A stretch of DNA of 64,000 nt. Source: Bacillus sp. OxB-1. Its GTDB lineage: Bacteria; Bacillota; Bacilli; Bacillales_A; Planococcaceae. Position 1 is the stretch's first letter. Every line of letters starts with the position of its first letter. Shown here piece by piece: positions 10,955 through 20,997 of this stretch. Position numbers and translations under genes: made by a program. The notes under the pieces are model-generated. The model had not been told where the DNA came from. It did not search any database and was given only the letters and a program-made list of their open reading frames with translations. Where the stretch lies: positions 2,057,001 through 2,121,000 of the forward strand of contig NZ_AP013294.1 of assembly GCF_000829195.1 (NCBI RefSeq), given 5' to 3'.

Positions 10955-12646
10955 TCACTTCTTCAACCTTCGCACGACATCCTCGTCAGGCGTCACAAAC
11001 ATCGTATTTTGTTCGAAATAAATGACAAATCCCGGCTTCGCCCCGCTCGGCTTTTTGACGTGCCGGATCTGTGTAAAGTCGACGGGCACCGAGGAGGATT
11101 CCCGGGCTTTGCTGAAATAGGCGGCTAATATCGCGGCTTCCTGGATCGTCTGTTCATCCGGTTCGCTAGTATGGACGACAACATGGGATCCGGGGATATC
11201 CTTCGTATGGAGCCAGAGATGGTCCCGTGCAGCCAATTTGAATGTCACATGATCATTTTGCTTATTGTTCTTCCCGACGGAAATCGGGATACCGGTTGAA
11301 GACATATAGGCTTCCGGGGCAGGTTTTTTCGGTTTAGCCTTCTTTTTCAACTTGCGGGCCCGCATGAATCCAAGTTCCGCGAGCTCTTCACGTATTTCTT
11401 CGATATCTTCTGGGGATGCTTGCAATACTTGCTGTTTGACCATTTCGAAGTAATCGATGTCTTCCTTCGCTTTTTCCAATTGCTCGGCAATCATGACCAA
11501 TGCTGTCTTCGCTTTCGTATAGCGTGCGTAATAGCGTTGGGCATTGTCGATCGGTGATTTTCGCGGGTCGAGCGGAATGGTGACCGTCGTCCCTTCCTCG
11601 TAGTAATTTTCGACTGTCGCTTCCGTCGCACCTTTTTGGATGGCGTAGCTATTGGCTGTCAACAGTTCGCCGAATAGCTGGAATTTGTCTAGTTGGCCCG
11701 CTGCATCTTGTTCTTTCTGAAGCTTTTTCATCTTCAGTGTCAATTTCGCGATTTCATTATCGAGCCAGCGTTCCAGATCGGCGGCCTGTGACTTCACCCG
11801 TTCTCTTTCAGCCCGGGCGAAATACACTTTGTCGAGCAAGTCGCCGAGCGTATTGAATTCCGCAACGGTCCGATCGGCATAGGTGAGTGCTACGGCAGAA
11901 AAGACTGTTTTAGCTCCGGTTTCCGAAATGTTCGGCGAGCCGTTTTGATTGGTGAACGATTCCAGAAATTCCGTGAACACCTCATATTTTTCACTGGCTG
12001 CAACAGCATTCAGACGGTGAAGCAATTCTGTCGCAGTGACGGGGGAGAACCCGGCCAAAGCGCCGACAATATCCCGTGCGTTTTCGAATTTCGGAAGCGA
12101 GGATAGGAATTCTTCCTGTGAGACAGCAAACGGATCCGCCTTGTCCTGGGACGGCGCCGGGATGTAAGGCTGCCCGGGCAATACGGTCCGGTAGCTATTT
12201 ACGGATGGCGGCAGATGCTTCATACTGTCAATGATCAAATCGCGGTCCGGATCGACCAACAGCAGATTGCTGTGCCGCCCCATGATTTCGATGACGAGTT
12301 TCCGATTGATATCGTCTCCGATTTCATTTTTCGCCCGGATATCAAACGAGATGATACGGTCGTTCCCGAATTGTTCGATGGAGCGGATCATCCCGCCTTC
12401 CAGATGTTTGCGCAACACCATGCAGAACATCGGCGGTTCGGCTGGATTGGAGATGACTTCGTCAGTCAATTGGATACGGGAATAGGAAGGGTGGATCGAA
12501 ATCAGGAGCTTATGATTCTGCCCATCGGCGCGGATGAGAAGGACAATTTCTTGCGTGTTCGGTTGGTGGACTTTGGAAATGCGGCCGTTATTCAGCACCT
12601 GCAGTTCCCCGGCCATCGCTTTTGTGAATAAACCATCAAATGCCAT
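10955..12646 (-). CDS. rqcH: Ribosome quality control factor RqcH (NFACT/FbpA family)
   Basis: RqcH (563 aa; YloA, once called fibronectin-binding protein) binds obstructed 50S subunits and recruits tRNA-Ala to add C-terminal alanine tails that mark stalled chains for degradation. The NFACT-N domain spans about 1-200 with the key Asp-Arg pair in FGNDRIISF. Coiled-coil arms lie at about 270-430. The C-terminal NFACT-R domain (about 445-555) shows GKNNKQND and HLWLHTKDIPGSHVV. An AGAGGA site lies 7 bases before ATG12646. It is transcribed divergently from gmk. The B. subtilis neighbours yloB, yicC/yloC and remA are not present on this side. Confidence 0.93.
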   Translation of the reverse strand: MAFDGLFTKAMAGELQVLNNGRISKVHQPNTQEIVLLIRADGQNHKLLISIHPSYSRIQLTDEVISNPAEPPMFCMVLRKHLEGGMIRSIEQFGNDRIISFDIRAKNEIGDDINRKLVIEIMGRHSNLLLVDPDRDLIIDSMKHLPPSVNSYRTVLPGQPYIPAPSQDKADPFAVSQEEFLSSLPKFENARDIVGALAGFSPVTATELLHRLNAVAASEKYEVFTEFLESFTNQNGSPNISETGAKTVFSAVALTYADRTVAEFNTLGDLLDKVYFARAERERVKSQAADLERWLDNEIAKLTLKMKKLQKEQDAAGQLDKFQLFGELLTANSYAIQKGATEATVENYYEEGTTVTIPLDPRKSPIDNAQRYYARYTKAKTALVMIAEQLEKAKEDIDYFEMVKQQVLQASPEDIEEIREELAELGFMRARKLKKKAKPKKPAPEAYMSSTGIPISVGKNNKQNDHVTFKLAARDHLWLHTKDIPGSHVVVHTSEPDEQTIQEAAILAAYFSKARESSSVPVDFTQIRHVKKPSGAKPGFVIYFEQNTMFVTPDEDVVRRLKK

Positions 12647-12683
12647 GTGGATTCCTCTTTCAATTCATTTTCTCCATTTTAGC

Positions 12684-12709
12684 ATTATAGGTGGGAGTTA
12701 TGGTACAAT
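12684..12709. promoter_or_regulatory. Divergent rqcH/gmk promoter elements
   Basis: On the minus strand a perfect TATAAT (plus coordinates 12684-12689) faces rqcH, but its -35 is poor. On the plus strand an extended -10, TGgTACAAT (-10 at 12704-12709), faces gmk. The two -10 boxes are only 14 bases apart, so the two polymerases could compete. Confidence 0.45.
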
Positions 12710-12766
12710 ATGAACAGATTAGGTGGATTCAAATAGCGTCATCCATTGAAAATCAGAACAGGATAG

Positions 12767-13623
<857 letters not shown>

Positions 13624-13639
13624 CCTGCACCATTCATAA

Positions 13640-13697
13640 TGTAGCGTGACACTCCCTTAGAAACGAGTTTTTCTTGGGGAGTTTGTCATTTTTAGAA
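13640..13697 (+). terminator. Possible hairpin between rpoZ and coaBC
   Basis: An imperfect stem (TGACA-CTCCC pairing with GGGGAG-TTTGTCA) ends in a T-rich tract just before the coaBC ribosome site. It could act as a partial terminator or processing site between gmk-rpoZ and coaBC. Confidence 0.45.
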
Positions 13698-13709
13698 AGG
13701 AAGAGAAGG

Positions 13710-14930
13710 ATGCTGGATAATAAAAAAATTCTTCTATGTGTGACGGGGGGGATCGCTGTCTACAAGGCGGTGGCGCTCGTCAGCAAACTGTCACAGGCAG
13801 GAGCGGATGTGAGAGTGATGATGACCGGATCCGCAATGGAATTTGTGACGCCGCTTTCATTCCAGGCGATGTCCCGCAATGATGTTTATTTCGATACGTT
13901 TGATGAAAAGGATTCCCGGGTGATTGCCCATATCGATCTTGCGGATTGGGCTGATCTAGTCATCGTTGCACCCGCTACAGCCAACGTCATCGGAAAGCTC
14001 GCACACGGCATAGCGGATAATATGGTGACGACGACCTTGCTAGCGACGACCGCGGAAGTGTGGATCGCACCCGCGATGAATGTCCATATGTATGAAAATA
14101 AAGCAGTCGTCCGAAATATCGCCCGTCTTCATGAGGACGGATATCGGTTCATCGAGCCGTCGGAAGGATTCCTTGCTTGCGGTTACGTCGGAAAAGGCCG
14201 CTTGGAAGAGCCTGAGAAAATCGTTGCTCTCGTCGAGGAGAGATTCCAATCGAAGCGCGCCCCCCTTCCGCTTTCCGGTAAAAAGGTCGTCATCACAGCC
14301 GGGCCGACCCGGGAACGGATCGATCCGGTCCGCTACGTATCCAACTTCTCCACCGGCAAGATGGGCTATGCGATGGCGGAAGCGGCGGCCGCACTCGGGG
14401 CCGATACGGTACTCATTTCCGGCCCGGTCGGTTTGCCGAAACCCACGGGAGTGCGGGTGATTGACATCGAGAGCGCCGCGGAAATGTTCAAAGCGGTGAA
14501 ATCGGAATACGATGACGCTTATATGGTCATCAAATCGGCAGCCGTTGCGGATTATCGTCCGAAAGAAATCCACCCTCAGAAAATGAAAAAGCAATCGGGC
14601 GATTCGAATATCGAGTTGGAACGAACAGTCGATATTTTAAAAACGCTCGGTGAAATGAAAACGGATCAGCTGTTGGTCGGCTTTGCGGCAGAAACCCAGC
14701 GAGCGGTGGAGTATGGGAAAGGAAAACTGGAAAGCAAGAACTTGGATTATATCATCGTCAACGATGTGACGGATCCTGATGCCGGATTCGGAAAAGATAC
14801 GAACGTCGTCACTCTCCTCTCCAAGAACGGTTTGCATCAGCCATTCCAGGCGATGCCGAAAAAAGAACTGGCTACATTGTTACTTGAAACGATCATACGC
14901 GAAGAAAGTGAAACGATCCATGATCGCTGA
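13710..14930 (+). CDS. coaBC: Phosphopantothenoylcysteine synthetase/decarboxylase
   Basis: CoaBC (406 aa) couples 4'-phosphopantothenate to cysteine and decarboxylates the product, two steps of coenzyme A synthesis. The N-terminal CoaC flavoprotein half has TGGIAVYKA, the PAMNVHMYEN loop and the active-site cysteine in FLACGYVGKGRL (about residue 157). The CoaB half begins near 190 with ITAGPTRERIDPVR and SNFSTGKMGYA. I chose ATG13710 after an AGGAAGAGAAGG site; the frame remains open a further 12 codons upstream from TTG13674. It overlaps priA by 11 bases. Confidence 0.95.
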   Translation: MLDNKKILLCVTGGIAVYKAVALVSKLSQAGADVRVMMTGSAMEFVTPLSFQAMSRNDVYFDTFDEKDSRVIAHIDLADWADLVIVAPATANVIGKLAHGIADNMVTTTLLATTAEVWIAPAMNVHMYENKAVVRNIARLHEDGYRFIEPSEGFLACGYVGKGRLEEPEKIVALVEERFQSKRAPLPLSGKKVVITAGPTRERIDPVRYVSNFSTGKMGYAMAEAAAALGADTVLISGPVGLPKPTGVRVIDIESAAEMFKAVKSEYDDAYMVIKSAAVADYRPKEIHPQKMKKQSGDSNIELERTVDILKTLGEMKTDQLLVGFAAETQRAVEYGKGKLESKNLDYIIVNDVTDPDAGFGKDTNVVTLLSKNGLHQPFQAMPKKELATLLLETIIREESETIHDR

Positions 14931-17331
14931 AGTGATTGTCGATGTGGCAGCGTATCCGATCGATCGTCCTTTCGATTATTTGGTACCTCCGAATTGGGAA
15001 TCGGTGATTGAACCGGGTTCCCGGGTTAAAGTGCCGTTCGGTCCACGGAAGGTGCTTGGCTATATAACCGGATTGAAGGCGGAAAGTGATCTGGATATGG
15101 CTAAGCTGAAGCCGATCGATGAATTGATCGATTTGGAACCGGTCATTTCAAAAGAAATGCTCCATTTGGCAAAATGGCTGGCGAATGAAACACTTTCTTA
15201 TGAAATCGATGCTCTTCAAGTGATGATGCCCGCTGCAATGCGAGCGAAATATGAAAAATTCATCGTCGTCAAACGGGAAGAGTTCATTGACGATGAAGGA
15301 TTTCTGAATCTCATTGCGGGGCGGAAGAGGGTTCCGATGAAAGAGGCGGTGTCATCCGGATTTGTGAATCTATTAAAGAGGTACGTAGAGTCAGGTGCTA
15401 TTGTAGTCGACACGATTGTCCGCCAGCAGACTGCGATGAAAAAAGAGCGTGCCATCCGGATAGCGGATGCCGAAACGCTCTTGAAAATACGGGAGACCAT
15501 CCATGCGAACGCAAAGAAACAAGCCGAACTGCTAGATTGGATGCTGACGCATGCCGGGGAAACGGTATGGGCGAAAGACCTTGTTGAGAAATCGGGCATC
15601 GAGCCGGCCGTACTGAAAGCGGTCATCGAAAAAGGGGCGGCGACGGAAAAGTTGGAAGAAGTATACCGGGAACCGGCCGCCCCCCAGTTGAAAGATACTC
15701 CTGCGCCGCTCTCCTTGACGGAGGAACAGCGCCATGCCGTCAATACAGTGACGGCCTCCATGGATAGAGGACAATCGAAAACCTTCCTTCTCCATGGTGT
15801 GACGGGCAGCGGGAAAACGGAAGTCTATTTGCAGGCGATCAAGCGGGTGTTGGAAAAAGGGCAGGAAGCGATCGTCCTCGTTCCCGAAATTTCATTGACC
15901 CCACAAATGACATCCCGCTTCATCGAGCGATTCGGTTCATTGGTCGCCGTCATGCACAGCGGATTGTCCGCAGGGGAAAAATATGATGAATGGCGGAAAA
16001 TCAGCCGGGGCGAAGTGAAAGTCGTAGTCGGGGCGAGATCCGCCATTTTCGCCCCTTTTGAGAACTTGGGCATCATCATTCTGGATGAAGAACATGAATC
16101 GACCTACAAACAGGAAGAGCCGCCCCGTTACCATGCGAGAGACGTAGCGATCAAACGGGCGGAATATTACGGCTGTCCAGTGATTTTGGGCAGTGCGACG
16201 CCTTCCTTGGAATCATACGCCCGGGCATCGAAAGGGGTCTATACTTTATTGAAATTGTCCCATCGCGCCAAGCGGCAGGCGATGCCGACTGTAACGGTCG
16301 TCGATATGCGGGAAGAGCTGAAGACCGGGAACCGCTCCATGTTCTCCGTCCCATTGGCGGAAGCGATCCGGCAACGTTTGGAAAGGCGCGAGCAGATCGT
16401 CCTGTTTTTAAATAAACGCGGATTTTCGTCATTCGTCCTGTGCAGAGATTGCGGAACAGTGGTCGAATGCCCGAATTGCGATATTTCGCTCACGTACCAT
16501 CGGGCGCATGAACAGCTGAAATGCCATTATTGCGGTCATGAAGAGCGGGTTCCGCTCCAATGTCCGCAATGTGAAAGTGAACATATCCGCTTTTTCGGGA
16601 CGGGCACCCAGAAAGCGGAGGAGGAGATTGCGAAGCTGTTCCCCGAAGCCCGTGTCTTGCGGATGGATGTCGATACGACCCGGCAAAAGGGCTCCCATGA
16701 GAGATTGCTCCGGCAATTCAGTGAGGGGAAGGCGGATATTCTCCTTGGCACGCAGATGATCGCCAAAGGTCTTGATTTCCCAAGGATCACGCTCGTTGGT
16801 GTCCTGGCAGCTGATACGACGCTCCACTTGGCGGATTTCCGAGCGGCGGAAAAGACGTTCCAGTTGATGACGCAAGTGAGCGGTCGGGCGGGGCGCCATG
16901 ATTTGCCCGGTGAAGTGTTAATCCAGACGTATTCGCCTGAGCATTATGCGATCGATTTATCGAAGACGCAAAAATACGAGCCGTTTTACCAATTGGAGAT
17001 GACGGCCAGGAAACAGTACGGCTACCCGCCGTTCTATTACATCACCCTTGTGCAATTCAGCCACGAGGACGTATTGAAAGTGGCCGATTTTGCGGATAAA
17101 GGGGCGAGGTTCCTGCGGGATAATCTGTCGCCCGAAACGGCCATCATCGGTCCGACCGCCGCCGCAATCAGCCGGGTGAACAATAGATATCGCTATCAAT
17201 GTTTGATAAAATACAAAAAAGAACCGAAGCTGATCGAAACCTTACAACAGCTCATCAGATATTACCGGACCGATTGGATCAAATCGGGGCTGACGATGAC
17301 GGTCGACGTAGAACCGACCTCCATCTTTTGA
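14920..17331 (+). CDS. priA: Primosomal protein N' (replication restart helicase PriA)
   Basis: PriA (803 aa from ATG14920) binds stalled forks and loads the replicative helicase. An N-terminal fork-binding domain (about 1-105) and winged helix precede the helicase core, with Walker A GVTGSGKTEVY and the DEEHESTYKQ box. Four pairs of zinc-binding cysteines lie in the CRDCGTVVECPNC to CPQC region (about 510-550). Motifs V-VI are around DFPRITLVG and QVSGRAGR. The frame is open well upstream inside coaBC, but the conserved start MIAEVIVDV matches the family and gives the usual length. Confidence 0.95.
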   Translation: MIAEVIVDVAAYPIDRPFDYLVPPNWESVIEPGSRVKVPFGPRKVLGYITGLKAESDLDMAKLKPIDELIDLEPVISKEMLHLAKWLANETLSYEIDALQVMMPAAMRAKYEKFIVVKREEFIDDEGFLNLIAGRKRVPMKEAVSSGFVNLLKRYVESGAIVVDTIVRQQTAMKKERAIRIADAETLLKIRETIHANAKKQAELLDWMLTHAGETVWAKDLVEKSGIEPAVLKAVIEKGAATEKLEEVYREPAAPQLKDTPAPLSLTEEQRHAVNTVTASMDRGQSKTFLLHGVTGSGKTEVYLQAIKRVLEKGQEAIVLVPEISLTPQMTSRFIERFGSLVAVMHSGLSAGEKYDEWRKISRGEVKVVVGARSAIFAPFENLGIIILDEEHESTYKQEEPPRYHARDVAIKRAEYYGCPVILGSATPSLESYARASKGVYTLLKLSHRAKRQAMPTVTVVDMREELKTGNRSMFSVPLAEAIRQRLERREQIVLFLNKRGFSSFVLCRDCGTVVECPNCDISLTYHRAHEQLKCHYCGHEERVPLQCPQCESEHIRFFGTGTQKAEEEIAKLFPEARVLRMDVDTTRQKGSHERLLRQFSEGKADILLGTQMIAKGLDFPRITLVGVLAADTTLHLADFRAAEKTFQLMTQVSGRAGRHDLPGEVLIQTYSPEHYAIDLSKTQKYEPFYQLEMTARKQYGYPPFYYITLVQFSHEDVLKVADFADKGARFLRDNLSPETAIIGPTAAAISRVNNRYRYQCLIKYKKEPKLIETLQQLIRYYRTDWIKSGLTMTVDVEPTSIF

Positions 17332-17398
17332 CGTCAAATGAAGACACCGGTCTGCCGGAATAATTGTTGTGGACTAGATCTAGAAATGAGGAATTGAA

Positions 17399-17911
17399 TT
17401 GGCAATCTTGGAAATTGTGAAACACCCTGCTCCCATCCTTCAACAGAAATGTGAAGAGGTCGTGAAATTTGATAAAGAGCTGGGCAAGTTATTGGACGAT
17501 ATGTATGAAACGATGGTGGCGGCGGACGGAATCGGCTTGGCTGCGCCTCAAGTCGGCAAGGCGGTACGTGTTGCCATCGTCGATATGGGGGAAGGACAAG
17601 ACGTCATCGAAATGGTGAACCCGGTCGTGACGGCCATCGGCGGATCCGAAATCGAAGTGGAAGGCTGCCTCAGTTTCCCGGGATTGTACGGGGAAGTGGA
17701 ACGCCCGTTTTTTGTGCGGGTGGAAGCGCAGGAGCGGGACGGCTCCCTCTATGAAATTGAAGCGGAAGACTATGAAGCAAGAGCGATCCTCCATGAAATC
17801 GATCATTTGAACGGTATTTTGTTTGATTCGAAAATTATTCGGGTCGTCGATCCTTCCGAATTCGAGGAGGATCCGGCCGATGAAGAGGACGGAGAGGGGG
17901 AAGTGCTTTGA
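17399..17911 (+). CDS. def: Peptide deformylase
   Basis: Deformylase (170 aa) removes the N-formyl group from nascent proteins using a metal ion. The three motifs are intact: [18 protein letters not shown] with the metal-binding Cys, and HEIDHLNG with the two His ligands and the catalytic Glu. The start is TTG17399, placed after an ATGAGGA-like site; no in-frame ATG precedes the conserved [10 protein letters not shown]. The C-terminal tail of about 20 residues is very acidic ([12 protein letters not shown]). Its stop overlaps the TTG start of fmt. Confidence 0.95.
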   Translation: MAILEIVKHPAPILQQKCEEVVKFDKELGKLLDDMYETMVAADGIGLAAPQVGKAVRVAIVDMGEGQDVIEMVNPVVTAIGGSEIEVEGCLSFPGLYGEVERPFFVRVEAQERDGSLYEIEAEDYEARAILHEIDHLNGILFDSKIIRVVDPSEFEEDPADEEDGEGEVL

Positions 17912-18849
17912 CGAATATCGTATTCATGGGAACACCGGATTTCTCCGTCCCTGTTTTAACGATGCTACATGACGAAGGGCATACGATTTTGGCTGTCGTG
18001 ACACAGCCCGATCGTCCGGTCGGAAGAAAAAAAGTACTGACGCCTCCGCCTGTCAAGGAAGAAGCGCTTCGCCTCGGATTGCCGGTGATCCAGCCGGAAA
18101 GGTTGAAGGGCTCTACAGAATTGGAGGAAATCATCGCTCTGGCCCCCGACTTGATCGTCACGGCGGCATTCGGCCAACTTTTGCCGAAGGAATTGCTGGA
18201 AGCTCCGCGCCTCGGCTGCATCAATGTCCATGCTTCTTTGCTGCCTAAATACAGAGGGGGCGCACCGATCCATCAAGCGATCATCGATGGGGAGACGGAA
18301 ACGGGGGTGACGATCATGTATATGGTGGAGAAGTTGGATGCAGGAGATATCATCTCCCAAGTGCGTGTTCCGATTGCGGAAACCGACCATACCGGAAGCC
18401 TGTTCGAATCGCTTTCCAAAGCGGGGACGGCTTTGTTGAAAGAGACGCTTCCTTCTATTATAGAAGGGACGAATAAAAGGACTCCTCAAGACGAGGAACA
18501 AGTGACATTCGCACGTAATATTTCACGTGAACAGGAAAAAATCGATTGGTCGAATGGCGGTAAGGCAATCTACGATCAAATCCGTGGCCTTCATCCATGG
18601 CCCGTCGCTTACACGACATTCGGCGGAGAGAACGTGAAAATCTGGTGGGCGGAAAAAGGGAAGTCCACTGCTGACGCAGCACCGGGAACGATCCTGGCGA
18701 TTCAACAAGATCGAATCATCGTCAAAACGGGCGATGATACATCGATTGCCATCACGGATCTGCAGCCTGCCGGAAAGAAGCGGATGCCGGCAGATGTATT
18801 CGTCCGTGGCATCGGTTCGAAATGGAGTGAAGGAGACCGGTTCGAATGA
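17908..18849 (+). CDS. fmt: Methionyl-tRNA formyltransferase
   Basis: Fmt (313 aa) formylates initiator Met-tRNA with 10-formyltetrahydrofolate, the counterpart of def. The N-terminal [10 protein letters not shown], the folate-binding stretch [18 protein letters not shown] and the catalytic Asp in EKLDAGDI are visible. The C-terminal OB-like domain covers about 205-310. The start is TTG17908 overlapping the def stop as TTGA, with a GAGAGGGGG site upstream. Confidence 0.95.
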   Translation: MTNIVFMGTPDFSVPVLTMLHDEGHTILAVVTQPDRPVGRKKVLTPPPVKEEALRLGLPVIQPERLKGSTELEEIIALAPDLIVTAAFGQLLPKELLEAPRLGCINVHASLLPKYRGGAPIHQAIIDGETETGVTIMYMVEKLDAGDIISQVRVPIAETDHTGSLFESLSKAGTALLKETLPSIIEGTNKRTPQDEEQVTFARNISREQEKIDWSNGGKAIYDQIRGLHPWPVAYTTFGGENVKIWWAEKGKSTADAAPGTILAIQQDRIIVKTGDDTSIAITDLQPAGKKRMPADVFVRGIGSKWSEGDRFE

Positions 18850-20216
18850 TGAAACCGAGACAGAAGATCTGGAACGGAAATGTTAGGGATGCCGCCCTTT
18901 CGATTTTAATGGAAATCAATCAACATCAAGCGTACAGCAACTTGCTGCTGAACCGCACGATCAAGAAATACCGGATAGAGGCGAAGGATCGAGGTTTATT
19001 GACCGAGTTGACGTATGGCACCTTGCAGCATCGGATGGCACTTGACTATTATTTGGAGCCGTTTGTCCGTGGGAAGCTGGATGATTGGGTGCGGGAGCTT
19101 CTTCGGCTTTCCCTATATCAGATTGTTTATTTGACCAAGATTCCACCCCATGCCGTCGTTCACGAAGCGGTGGAAATCGCGAAAAGGCGGGGGCATAAAC
19201 GGATTGCGCCGACCGTCAATGGCATCTTGCGCAACGTGATGCGCCAAGGGGTGCGTTCCTTGGACGAACTGCCGGAGGGGACGCGGAAGACGGCACTCGA
19301 GACGAGCCATCCCGAGTGGCTGATCCAAAGATGGACCGAGCAATACGGCGAGGCGGAAGCAGTGGCGATGGCGCATGAAAACAACAATCCAGCCGCCATT
19401 ACACTTCGGGTGAACCGAACGAAAGCGACTGTGGAAGAAGTGATCGGGATGCTTCAATCGGAAGGAGTCGAAGTGAGACATGGGGAAGTGGCTCCTGCTG
19501 CGCTCATTCCGCTGAAAGGAAATCCGATCCAGACCGAGGCGTTCCGGAAAGGGTATGTCACGATTCAAGATGAAAGTTCGATGCTGCCCGCTTTGGCGCT
19601 CGATGTGTCACCAGGGATGCGGGTGCTCGATATGTGTGCAGCCCCGGGAGGAAAAACGACTCATATTGCAGAATTAATGAATGATGAGGGGGAGGTTTTT
19701 GCGCATGACCTCCACGAACACAAACTGTCCCTCATCCGAGAGAATGCCGATCGTCTAGGACTGACATCCATCCAAGCGAAAAGTGGAGATAGCCGCAAGT
19801 TGGCCGAACTCTATGGACCGGCGTCGTTTGACCGGATCTTGGTGGATGCCCCTTGCAGTGGCTTCGGCGTAATTCGGCGCAAACCGGAAATCAAATACAA
19901 TAAGACAGAAGAAGATTTGGCGGGTTTGCCGATCATCCAGTCGGAACTTCTGGATACAGCATACGAACTGATCAAGCCGGATGGAGTCATTGTCTACAGC
20001 ACCTGTACGGTCGATGCGGCGGAAAATCAGGAAGTGGCGGAACAATTCCTGCAAAAGCATGCGGATATGGAAAGGGTTCCGTTGGGCCGTCTGGAAGAAT
20101 TTAAGAAGCTGGACAATGAAGAAGATATGCTCCAAGTGCTGCCTCAGCATTTTGGCGGCGATGGTTTTTTTGTCGCAGCATTCCGTAAAACCGGTAATGG
20201 GAGAATTGAGTTGTAA
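18846..20216 (+). CDS. rsmB: 16S rRNA (cytosine-967-C5)-methyltransferase RsmB
   Basis: RsmB (Sun, YloM; 456 aa) methylates C967 of 16S rRNA. An N-terminal NusB-like helical RNA-binding domain (about 8-140) is followed by the SAM-binding Rossmann domain: motif [16 protein letters not shown], motif [10 protein letters not shown] with a conserved Cys, and motif [12 protein letters not shown] with the catalytic Cys. The start overlaps the fmt stop. In B. subtilis rlmN follows, but here prpC comes next directly. Confidence 0.95.
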   Translation: MMKPRQKIWNGNVRDAALSILMEINQHQAYSNLLLNRTIKKYRIEAKDRGLLTELTYGTLQHRMALDYYLEPFVRGKLDDWVRELLRLSLYQIVYLTKIPPHAVVHEAVEIAKRRGHKRIAPTVNGILRNVMRQGVRSLDELPEGTRKTALETSHPEWLIQRWTEQYGEAEAVAMAHENNNPAAITLRVNRTKATVEEVIGMLQSEGVEVRHGEVAPAALIPLKGNPIQTEAFRKGYVTIQDESSMLPALALDVSPGMRVLDMCAAPGGKTTHIAELMNDEGEVFAHDLHEHKLSLIRENADRLGLTSIQAKSGDSRKLAELYGPASFDRILVDAPCSGFGVIRRKPEIKYNKTEEDLAGLPIIQSELLDTAYELIKPDGVIVYSTCTVDAAENQEVAEQFLQKHADMERVPLGRLEEFKKLDNEEDMLQVLPQHFGGDGFFVAAFRKTGNGRIEL

Positions 20217-20235
20217 TTTGGAAATGAGGGGAAGA

Positions 20236-20997
20236 ATGGTGCAGTACGAAGTCTTGACCGACATCGGAAGGAAAAGGACGATCAATGAAGACAGCGCTGC
20301 TGTTTATACGCTTCCGGAAGGGATTCTCCTGGCGGTGATCGCAGACGGCATGGGAGGCCATCGCGGCGGTGATTTTGCCAGTTCCACAGCAATCCGGGTT
20401 TTAGGGGAGCGCTTCAAAGAGCTCGGAGCAGCGCAAGTGGATGCAGCATTTCCATGGGACGAGTGGCTGCAGGAATCAGTCATCCACGTCAATGGTCTCA
20501 TTTATGAACATGCCAAGGACCATGAAGAGTATTCCGGAATGGGAACGACTTTGGAGGCGGTTCTCGTCCAAGGGAATACGTGCCTCGTGTCACATATCGG
20601 GGACAGCCGTGTCTATGTGCTGAATGAACATGGCATCGAGCAAGTGACAAGGGACCATTCCTACGTCAATATCCTGCTGGAGAGCGGTGAGATCACGGAA
20701 GAAGAGGCCGCCGTCCATCCCCAGCGGAATTGGATCATGCGGGCGGTCGGTTCTGAGAAGACGATCCAACCCGATTTTTACACAGTAGAACTAACCGACG
20801 TCTCCTACTTGCTGCTTTGTACGGATGGGCTGAGCAATAAACTTTGCAAAGACTCCATCCATGAAATCGTATGGACGGATGCGTCTCTTCATGACAAAGC
20901 GAGAACTTTGATCGACTTGGCGAATCAAAGAGGTGGCGAAGATAATATTTCCGTTATTCTGGTCGACTTGTCCGATAGGGAGGTGGATTTCCCATGA
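20236..20997 (+). CDS. prpC: PP2C-type Ser/Thr phosphatase PrpC
   Basis: PrpC (Stp, 253 aa) dephosphorylates PrkC and its targets. PP2C metal motifs are visible: DGMGGHRGGDFAS, GDSRVYVLNEHG, CTDGLSN and GGEDNISVI. I chose ATG20236 because GAGGGGA precedes it and MVQYEVLTDIG is the conserved start; the frame stays open far upstream inside rsmB without a ribosome site. The stop overlaps the prkC start by ATGA, so the phosphatase and kinase should be made together. Confidence 0.94.
   Translation: MVQYEVLTDIGRKRTINEDSAAVYTLPEGILLAVIADGMGGHRGGDFASSTAIRVLGERFKELGAAQVDAAFPWDEWLQESVIHVNGLIYEHAKDHEEYSGMGTTLEAVLVQGNTCLVSHIGDSRVYVLNEHGIEQVTRDHSYVNILLESGEITEEEAAVHPQRNWIMRAVGSEKTIQPDFYTVELTDVSYLLLCTDGLSNKLCKDSIHEIVWTDASLHDKARTLIDLANQRGGEDNISVILVDLSDREVDFP

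Noticed and set aside
14040-14594. Antisense ORF of 184 codons in coaBC
   Set aside because: It is fully contained in a conserved gene and has no motif or start signal.
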